Source: Kappaphycus alvarezii
Lineage: Eukaryota; Rhodophyta; Florideophyceae; Gigartinales; Solieriaceae
NCBI GenBank assembly: GCA_002205965.3
Contig: NADL03000455.1
Span: forward strand, 1 to 64,000
Direction of reading: 5' to 3'
DNA length: 64,000 nucleotides
The notes under the pieces were generated by a model, which made no database searches, was not told where the DNA came from, and saw only the letters and a program-made list of their open reading frames with translations. The position numbers were made by a program, and so were the translations under genes. Below are positions 56,601 to 64,000 of the stretch, one piece after another (the stretch's first letter is position 1; each line of letters starts with the position of its first letter).

Positions 56601-57756
56601 TCAAATCCATTATCGACCATCTTACGTACAGAAATTAGGGAAAAAGCAAAGCTTGGAACGTGCAGCACATTGGTGAGCTTGCATGACTTTTGAACTCCGT
56701 TCACTACAAGCCTAATGAGGATGGTTCCGACTCCAGCTACTACTGCACACGCTTTTGTTCCCATTTCTACGAGGCTGTTTGAGACCTCCCTGTAGTCGGA
56801 GAATAGTCTCCTGTCAAATGTCATGTGCGCGGAGCATCCAGAGTCGATAAGCCAAGTGTTGCCGTTATGTTGATACCAGAGTTATCTACCTTGTTCATCA
56901 GACATATGTACTCGACTTCATTAATTTCCAGATCTTCTTTATCTTGAGCAATCATCGCATTAGGCTTCTGTGACTGTCTACGGAGGAACCGGTCAGGTGG
57001 CGGTGGTCGCCTTCCGTTGATGTCCTTTCCCCAGCAGCGGGCAGCGTAGTGTCCATTGTGACCACAGTTGGTGCGTGTCAAAGTCGAAACACGCCTTGCC
57101 TCAGGGATGTGCCCAATAAGAGCAGAACTTGGCGGATACTGCCTCCTAGTAAGGTTAAGCTTCATCGATGCACGTTGCTCCTCTTGGAGCAGGCGACTTT
57201 TTACATATTCTACTCCGAACGTGTTATCTTCGGATCCAAGAGCGTCAAGCGCTACAATGAGATTTTTAAACCTCTGCGGAAGACCATTGAGAACTTTCAT
57301 AGCCATTTCCTTGTCATCAATGATGACTCCCATTGACTTTAAGCGAGCTGTTAGGTGTCGCACACGTCCTATGTATGGCAAAACTTTCTCATTGTCTAGC
57401 ATGGTGACCGTGTAGAAGTCTCTTCGGGCCGCCAGCTTATTTAGTAATGTGTGGCGCTCAAAAAACTTCCAAGATGGAGTCCCACATTTCTTTGGCTGTG
57501 ACAGCATCTCTCACATGATCCAGGTGATCATCGGACAGCGACAGGCCGATGATGGCCCGGGCCTTTCGATCTCCTTGCTTCCATGCCTTGTAAGTGGAAG
57601 ATTGTTCATCTTCAGGAACGGTGCCATCAGTAATATACTGTTCCACATCGCGAAGGCCAACAGGAGCTGAATCTTCTGTTTCCACACGTAGAAATTGGTA
57701 TCCGTGAGCTTTTCGATCTTCATCGATCCTCCTCCTTGATCTTCTCCGCTACTCAT
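53634..57756 (-). pseudogene. A2-2 gag-pol remnant
   Basis: From 57756 leftwards come gag MSSGEDQGGGSMKIEKL, UBN2 words, a zinc-knuckle region, protease to integrase in the 493-codon frame at 55343-56824 (LKTWHERLAHVH, LVHSDVCGPLQVQSVGG, LRSDRGGEYLSSEF), RT (YVDDLLLAGSD) and RNase H (FSDADWGGCLDSRKSTSGY). Same order as A2-1. Several breaks. Confidence 0.88.
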
Positions 57757-57766
57757 TGCAATATTC

Positions 57767-57841
57767 TAGAGGTGCTAATGTTCTGTTCGAAGATCCCAAG
57801 CCGGGGACCGATAGTCCCTTGTAGTGGCAAGCCCACCTCTA
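57767..57841 (-). other. A2-2 copy of the 75-nt pre-gag fold
   Basis: Fourth copy in the window. Identical length and closing stem to the other three. Confidence 0.6.
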
Positions 57842-57916
57842 TAAGAACACAGCACACGAAACTCTAGACTAAAGCAAAGGCCAAAGACGTCGCTTCAAAC
57901 AAACAAATGGATCTCT

Positions 57917-58272
57917 TTAAGTTCTCTGGGACAAAACTACTTTCAGGTGTTCCTTTCCGTTCTCGTGACGCTTGAGAACCTCGTGGGAATCGAACACTCT
58001 ATCACAAGCAGTACACCTAGGGGTCTTTTTCTTGTTTTTCTCTCTAGTCCTATGACCCTTAGAATTGATGTGATCGTAGAATGTCTGTGCGCTATTGCAG
58101 CTAATATCACAGAGCTTGCAGTACCTCTTGTTCCTCGGCGGAACTCTTCGTTTAGCCTTTAGTTCCTTCTTGGCAACTCGATCGGCGAGGGCTTTAGCTT
58201 TCTTTGCCGAGAGGCGTTGAACTTTCTTTATTGGCTTATCCAGAGGTACTGACTTACGAGGGATCCTATACC
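57917..58272 (-). pseudogene. A2-2 upstream ORF (ORF0), zinc-finger part
   Basis: This is the clearest view of the finger region. A basic linker (KKVQRLSAKKAKALADRVAK) is followed by finger 1 (YCKLCDISCNS...YDHINSKGH) and finger 2 (CTACDRVF...KRHENGKEH), each CX2CX12HX5H, 13 residues apart, with the stop shortly after. The spacing matches U1/matrin-type fingers. The N-terminal part of the ORF is replaced by TRIM-2. Confidence 0.75.
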
Positions 58273-58585
58273 TGTTGATATATATATGTTGTGGTCCGCT
58301 CAGATGCACAAGAGCCAGCGCATGTGGCTCAGTGGTTAACATTTTTCAACAGGTTATGGGCCCAGTTGACGTTGCCGCTGTGGTCGCGGGTTCGAGTCCC
58401 GCAAGGTGCACTGAGTTGGATATTTGTTCCAGACATTACTGTAATGGTCTGTGTAAGCCCTGAACCCCTCGACAAGCATCTTGTAGTAGTGCCTCTGAGC
58501 GAGGGGGGTGTTGATATATATGTTGTTGGTCCGCTCAGATGCACAAGAGCCAGCGCATGTGGCTCAGTGGTTAACATTTTCAACA
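58273..58585 (+). mobile_element. TRIM-2: miniature LTR element with tRNA-like boxes
   Basis: 313 bp: LTR 58273-58351 (79 bp), primer site GGTTATGGGCCCAG (58352-58365), interior, polypurine tract GAGGGGGG (58501-58508) and LTR 58509-58585 (77 bp). The LTRs start TGTTGATATAT and end TTCAACA. The A box TGGCTCAGTGG (58325-58335, repeated at 58560-58570) sits in the LTR. The B box GGTTCGAGTCC (58389-58399) sits in the interior, within a perfect T-arm (GCGGG/CCCGC). The flanks ATACC and GAAAT do not match, so one side is rearranged. It has no coding capacity. Confidence 0.85.
58386..58402 (+). promoter_or_regulatory. T-arm-like hairpin with Pol III B box in TRIM-2
   Basis: GCGGG and CCCGC pair around a seven-base TTCGAGT loop. 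The loop and stem contain the B-box consensus GGTTCGANNCC. The A box lies 64 bp upstream, a workable spacing for Pol III. No complete cloverleaf can be drawn: the acceptor pairing is only partial. Confidence 0.65.
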
Positions 58586-59048
58586 GAAATCTCCCGCCAA
58601 GGTAAATATCGTAACCTCTTGACCTCTCTCGATAATTCATAATTTATCGAATTATCTCGAGAGCACATATCACAAACGCCACCATGTAATTTCCCGCCGG
58701 AAGTACTGTACACCTCACGAGAGGTAACAGAAACTGCTTCCACCATTCCCACGAGACAGTGACAGCACTGTGCAGTGCACTGTAATATTCACGTACGCAC
58801 ATCTTGGAATACTACTGTACAGTCATGAGTACAGTAGAATGTTACTGTACTGGATGTAGTAACGTACAGTAGAATATGTTCCCACTGTAATGGTACAGTA
58901 ATGTAAGCAATATCAACAGTGCCCATACATCCAGTTCCAGTGCACACCAGACATTACAGTAGGTTTCCAACACAGTGCGCATCCAGCATACTGTATCAAA
59001 GCGGTCCTACTTTATGTCCCGTTCCACCATTACAGTATGCTTCCAACA
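58586..59048 (-). repeat. D-1 3' LTR
   Basis: It starts TGTTGGAAGCATACTG at 59048 on the minus strand, next to the GAGGGGGGG tract. It is rich in TACTGTAC/GTACAGTA words (58780-58900). The far end is uncertain: it abuts TRIM-2 at 58586, and no second D LTR is present for comparison. Confidence 0.65.
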
Positions 59049-59059
59049 CCCCCCCTCTG

Positions 59060-62000
59060 TCACTGGCTTAGTTGTCTTAGCCCTACGCGAGAAATGAGCC
59101 ATTCTAGCTTCACTCTACCGAGGGCTTTCGTCAGGAGATCTGCGACCATTGTTTCAGTGGGACAGTATTCCAATTTTATTTCCGCCTCCTCAATGGCTTG
59201 TCTACAGAAGTGGTAACGGACGTCGATGTGTTTCGTTCGCCGGTTACTGCTCCCGTTCATGGCCAAGTGCATCGAACCTTGGTTATCTGCGTATATCACC
59301 ATTGGATTTTTGCAAAGCACAAGTCCAACTTTAAGATTCGCCACCAATCGCCGTAGCCATACCGCTTCCTTTACACCAGTACTGAGGCTTACGTATTCCG
59401 CTTCAGTTGAGGACAAAGTCACAACTTCCTGCAAACGGGAGCACCATGACACCGCCGCTCCAGCCATCATAAAGACATAACCACTTGTCGACTTCCGTGT
59501 AGTGACATCACCTGCATAATCCGAGTCCACGTATCCAATTGGATCCAAAGATTCGTTTCCATCGAAACACAATTTGTGGCCGGAAGTGGAGATCAGATAT
59601 CTCAAAAGTCGTTTCACACATTGCCAATGCAAATTGGTAGGTGCCTCAACAAACTTAGCTAGGCGGCAAACAGCGAATGCAATATCTGGACGTGTACCGA
59701 CCATCAAGTACATTAAACAACCAATTGCCTCACGGTACGGGATCTCAGACGCCACTTCTCCCTCCACACTCAAGTTGATACCAGTCTCCATTGGCGTGTG
59801 TGATCCTTTCGCTGAGCCAAGGCCAAACCGGACTGCTACAGCGCGGGCGTACTTTTCCTGCGACAAGTAAAGCTTCCCCTCAGTGGAATTTCGATAGATC
59901 TCAAAGCCGAGGCAATGGCGAGCTTCGTTCAGGTCTTTCATACGGAAAGACGAGCTCAGGGCTTTCTTTACTTCATCAAGCCGCGCAACATTGCTGCAAG
60001 CAATCAACAAGTCATCAACATACAACGCAATGACTAAAACCGCTCCGTCAATGCAGCTGCTGAACAGGCAATCATCAGACGGATTCCGCTGTAAGCCCAA
60101 ATGCTCTGTCAGGAATTTGTCGATTTTTCTGTGCCAGCAGCGGCTCGCCTGTTTGAGACCGTAGATCGCTTTCCCGAGCTTACAAACGTAATTTTCCTTA
60201 TTCTTGATCCGGAATCCTTCCGGCTGCTCCATGTACACACACTCTTCGAGATCTCCATTTAGAAAGGCCGTCACGACATCCATCTGATGCAACAATAAGT
60301 TCAAAGATGTAACCATAGCCAGCAGAATACGCACTGAAGTAAACTTCACTACCGGGGCATAGGTCTCATTGTAGTCAATTCCTTCAACTTGGGAGAAACC
60401 ACGAGCAACAAGCCTAGCTTTGTGGCGTTTCTTAGTTGTACCATCTGGCTGAGGATCGTCTTTTGTCACATAAACCCACTTGCAGGAAACTACATTTTTA
60501 TCCGCGGGACGAGGAACCAACTCCCAGGTGTTGTTCTCTAGGAGAGAGCGATACTCTTTGTCCATAGCCTCTTGCCATTTATCGCTTTCACCGTTGGACA
60601 GGGCCTCTCTGTATGACTGAGGATCATGTGGACAGGAGGCCGACAATAAAGCACTTGGAGTAGCCTTCCACCATTCTCCAGGCTTACGACGGTGCCTCGA
60701 AGATTTCCGAGTTGCGGATACCGGTTCCAATTCAGGCGAATTCGTAGCCGAAACAGATTCCCCTGCCACTCCAGTAGAGGGTGCATTATTCAGATTCGAA
60801 TTATCAACTTCCTCAACAGCAGAAGATTCTTCAGACACTTGGTGAGAAACTTCGTCCTCGGTGTCTGAGGGATCGCCGGGCACATCTTTGAGCACCGTAG
60901 ATGCATTGAGTTCAGTTTGACTGATCTCATCAAACTTCACATCCCGGGAAATCACCACCTTCTTGGAGGAGACGTCCCATAATTTGTAGCCCTGTGAGCC
61001 CTTTGCGTATCCAATCATGATCGCCTCTCGAGCTCTAGGAGATAGTTTTCCTTCCCGATTGGCTTTTGGAATTGTGAACCAGCACTTACTCCAAAGACGC
61101 GCATATGCCCGAGATGCGGCTTTCGCTTAGTCCATAGCTCAAACGGCGTAACATTTCGCCCTAGTGCCCTGGTAGTTACCCGATTTCGGACATACACTGC
61201 CACTGCAACTGCTTCTGCCCAGAACGCATTCGGAAGATTCTTACAGTGAAGCATAGATCGAACCAAATCGTTTATAGTTCTATTCAAACGTTCTGCGATC
61301 CCATTCTGATGTGGGTTATACGGAACTGTCGGCATTGATTCTATACCGTGTTCTGCCAGGTACCGTTTGAAAACATTATTAATATACTCGCCACCGTTGT
61401 CGAAATGAATCCTTTTCAACTTCCTTCCTGTATGACGTTCTGCGTAAGCATGAAACCGTTTGAAGCAATCGAACGTTTCGGACTTTTCTTTCATTGTGTA
61501 GACGGCACAAAACCGTGAGTGGTCATCAATGAAAGATACAAAATACCGTGACCCACCTAGGGACGGCGTCTGCACAGGACCATGGACGTCCGAGTGAACC
61601 AGATCGAGAACCAGCGAGGCCCTGGGTCCAGGCTGCTTAGGAATCGTGGCACGGTGACTTTTTCCATAAATGCAAGATTCGCAAACATTTACGGGTTGTT
61701 TGGGATCTATTTCGATGCCAAGAACTGTTCCAGTTCGAGCCATGCTTTTGATTCCTTCCGAGTTTACATGGGCAAGTCTTGCGTGCCAAAGCGAGAGGTC
61801 TTGACGGCGAGAGCGATTCCTCGTTTATCAGTCGGAACCTTCGTAGTCGTATTTAATTCATAAAGACCATTGCGACGTGTTCCTTCGGCAATAACTCGCA
61901 CGTTTTCGAGTATACGACATGCACCATTCTCAAACTCAATCTTCCGTCCGCCATTCTCTATTGCCGACACTGAGATGAGATTGAACTTTAACCCCGGGAC

Positions 62001-63053
62001 ATACATGACATTTGATAACCTGCATTTAACGGAAACGCCTTCAACAAGCAGTTGGACTGTGATCATTCCTTTACCGTGGGCCTTGACAGTAGAGTTATTG
62101 CCCATAGAAACTTCAAATGGGTCCACTGACTCCAAGGTTTCAAACAGTTCCCGGCTCGAAGTCATGTGAGCAGTAGCCCCAGAATCAATGTGCCAGGTGA
62201 TAGCAGCCGTGGCACCGGATGCGTTCTCTCCTTGAGCCATCAAACACACGAAATCATCGGCGTCTGAGTTACTGCTTTCGGGCGATGTTGAAGAGGCACT
62301 ACCAACGAGACCCGCAGACTTTTCCGAAGCATGGGCTTTTGACCTATTTCGTTCATCTCGCTGCTTCTTCCAGCAGAATTGTTCCTCGTGGCCTCGCTTT
62401 TTGCAGTAGGTGCAGTGTCGCTGTGATTTATTTCTTGCCACCAAAGCATTTGAGCTGTCCGACCTTGAGGCTCCGCCAGTTTTCTCCGCTAGACGCTGTT
62501 CTTCTTGAAGAAGGCGGCTTTTCACAAAATCTAGCGAGAGTGATTTTTCATCTGTCACCGTGTCGATGGCGACTATCAGGTGCTCAAACTTTTCGGGCAA
62601 TCCACACAGCACGCTCATAGCAATATCCTCATCCGCTACTGTGACCTCCATGTTTCGCAGATCCGACGCAAGCTGGCGGACACGATTGATATACGCCAAA
62701 GCTCGCTCTCCTTCCATCATAACTGCAGAATAGAATCTACGACGAGCTCTGAGCTTATTGAGTAGTGTACGGCGCTGAAAGACATTCATCAACGCTTTCC
62801 ACATATCAGAAGCAGACTTCAGTTCACGAACGTGATCCAAGTGCTCATCGCTCAGCGTCAGACCGATGACAGCCCTCGCTTTGGCATCTCGTTTCTGCCA
62901 TTCGCGGTACCCTTCATCGTTTTCAGGTGGAGCCGCTTCAGTGATCACATTGTCAAGCTCTCGAAATGCCAGGAGATATTCGATTTTCTGCTTCCAGGTA
63001 TGGAAGTTAGAGTCACTAAGTTTTTCAATTTTAAAGACGCCTGAGCCGTCCAT
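59060..63053 (-). pseudogene. D-1 gag-pol
   Basis: Gag starts MDGSGVFKIEKLSDSNF (UBN2-type, 63053 to about 62480). Then come the knuckle CTYCKKRGHEEQFCW, protease core WHIDSGATAHMTS, pre-integrase and CESCIYG, integrase (LVHSDVHGPVQTPSLGGSRYF, IHFDNGGEYINNVF, NGIAERLNRTI), and a 652-codon frame (59060-61018) with RT ([29 protein letters not shown]) and RNase H (YVDSDYAGDVTTRKSTSGY, SSTEAEYVSL, ADLLTKALG). About two breaks separate the frames. Confidence 0.88.
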
Positions 63054-63702
63054 CTTTCCCTTAACAGGATTAAGAGATAAAGAAAGTACAAGGCAAAACA
63101 GCAACCCAAAGTTGCAAATACCAGACCTCAATGGTCTCAGAAGAAGTGTGTGTACAGAGCTTGAGTGCTCAAACTGCAGGAAGTCGGACTTCCGGGCCCC
63201 TGGTTAGACTCTCCAGGTGAGACACGGTTTCTGCGATTGACTAACCTTCCCTTGCGTGAATCAAGGTCCAGCGCAGCGCACCAACACTCTATGTGAAGGA
63301 TCACTAGGAGTCGGACTCCCGGCCCCCGGTTAGACTCTCCGGGTAAGACGCGGTTTCAGCTGCCTCTCCCACCTGTGCGAGTACCACAGGCAGGTGCAAA
63401 TGATCCCTACGAGACGTCCCAAGGAGGCTACTAACACCGGCGAGTGTTCACCCTTAAAGCCAAGCCAGTCTCTTGCAGGAAATTGCGCGGCCAGTTGGAT
63501 GCTCCCAGTCACTGTGCAGTACGCTACGACACCCTGTCCAGCAAACAAGTTCGCTTACTACCTGGTTTCACAACCGTCACCGTTATCTGCCCAAGAGGAC
63601 CGGTGGGAGCAGCACGTCAACAAGTTCGCCGTTAGTTCAAGTCGCCAAGCTCACGTCCACGGAGTTACCCGCTTCAACCGTTCGTCGCACAGTTTGCACC
63701 TA
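63054..63702 (-). other. D-1 leader with repeated palindromic motif
   Basis: No zinc-finger ORF is seen. A block of about 55 bp occurs twice (about 63179-63235 and 63307-63362), each with a palindrome (GGAAGTCGGACTTCC at 63179-63193, GGAGTCGGACTCC at 63307-63319). The block is also found in the C-1 leader. A pyrimidine-rich AG just upstream of gag (about 63060-63110) may be a 3' splice site. Confidence 0.6.
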
Positions 63703-64000
63703 GTGGAATTCTATGGTACGATGGCACTCCACACCCGTTACTCAAGGCACTGTTCCCAAAAGGGTTCAGCCGTAGTGCAGCGATTCACCGATAGCCAAGA
63801 CCACCTGCTAATCCCTGTGGAATTCTATGGTACGATGGCACTCCACACTCGTTACTCAAAGGCACTGTTCCCAAAAGGGTTCAGCCGTAGTGCAGCGATT
63901 CACCGATAGCCAAGACCACCCGCTATTCCCAGTGGAATTCTATGGTACGATGGCACTCCACACCCGTTACTCAAGGCACTGTTCCCAAAAGGGTTCAGCC
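63703..64000. repeat. Tandem repeat, about 114-bp unit
   Basis: Units begin GTGGAATTCTATGGTACG at 63703, 63817 and 63932, giving 2.6 copies before the window ends. The copies differ at only a few positions. It lies upstream of the D-1 leader block and may be part of that leader or a separate minisatellite. Confidence 0.85.

Larger units (their letters stand above)
52261..58272 (-). mobile_element. A2-2: family A2 element, 5' LTR missing
   Basis: The minus strand holds a full 3' LTR (52261-53633), RNase H, RT, integrase, protease, gag, the 75-nt fold and the upstream zinc-finger ORF. That ORF is cut at 58272 by TRIM-2 and a change of flank. It inserted into B-4 (left flank CAAAA), so it is younger than B-4. 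It has several breaks. Closely similar to A2-1. Confidence 0.9.
58586..64000 (-). mobile_element. D-1: family D element, runs off the window
   Basis: On the minus strand: leader (from the window edge to 63054), gag, knuckle, protease, integrase, RT, RNase H, polypurine tract and the 3' LTR start at 59048. The 5' LTR and primer site are not in the window. The coding part survives as three long frames with only about two breaks, so it is relatively well preserved. It is closest to C, and the two share leader motifs. Confidence 0.85.

Noticed and set aside
58310-58412. Free-standing tRNA gene
   Set aside because: The T-arm and B box are excellent, but the acceptor arm pairs only partly and the LTR end and primer site lie between the boxes. 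It belongs to TRIM-2.
63054-63131. Signal-peptide-like N-terminus upstream of D gag (hydrophobic FGLLFCLVLSLSL)
   Set aside because: Gag homologues start at the MDGSG position. The hydrophobic stretch is a translated pyrimidine-rich leader, possibly the end of an intron.
63394-63909. 171-codon plus-strand frame with internal repeats
   Set aside because: The repeats are those of the 114-bp tandem array. The frame is antisense to the D leader and has no recognisable domain.

Overview
The window reads as a eukaryotic chromosomal segment made almost entirely of nested, truncated and inverted LTR retrotransposons of the Ty1/copia superfamily (gag, protease, integrase, RT, RNase H order). I recognise no host protein gene, rRNA or free-standing tRNA gene. 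The host cannot be named from this sequence. An alga or another protist with a copia-rich genome (a red alga, for example) is a low-confidence guess. Every element here is treated as a fossil.

I separate six long LTR families by sequence and one miniature family. A has an LTR of about 1.5 kb starting TGTTGGTGAT. A2 is a sister of A, with an LTR of 1.06-1.37 kb starting TGTTGTTGATT. B has an LTR of 435-457 bp starting TGTTGGTAC. C has an LTR of 624-655 bp starting TGTTGGATG. D is related to C. E is related to A and is seen only as internal sequence. F is seen only as a solo LTR. The miniature is a TRIM of about 315 bp with 77-80 bp LTRs that carries tRNA-like Pol III boxes.

Layout: 1-1241 LTR pieces of A and A2. 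1242-11374 A-1 (minus) with B-1 nested at 3051-6290. 11375-15512 E-1 (plus) with TRIM-1 inserted in its RT. 15513-17912 an A2 LTR piece and a C LTR split by solo LTR F. 17913-21066 B-2 (minus), head to head with B-3 (plus, 21067-33636). B-3 is split by A2-1 (minus, 24398-31737), which still has its target duplication. 33637-34901 A2 and A LTR pieces. 34902-38106 C-1 (plus). 38107-38939 the only stretch I cannot assign. 38940-40764 C-2 (minus). 40765-48833 A-2 (plus), the best preserved element. 48834-52260 B-4. 52261-58272 A2-2 (minus). 58273-58585 TRIM-2. 58586 to the window end D-1 (minus), with a tandem repeat at the far right.

The most interesting signals are these. (1) A TRIM whose LTR carries a Pol III A box and whose interior carries a B box. 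(2) An extra upstream ORF with two C2H2/C2HC-type zinc fingers in families A, A2 and B. (3) A conserved 75-nt, tRNA-sized fold just before gag in A and A2. (4) A primer site matching the anticodon arm of initiator tRNA-Met in A, A2, C and the TRIM, which suggests half-tRNA priming as in Drosophila copia. (5) Palindromic leader motifs shared by C and D, with paired changes in the two arms. (6) Several precise inversions and chimeric junctions between families.
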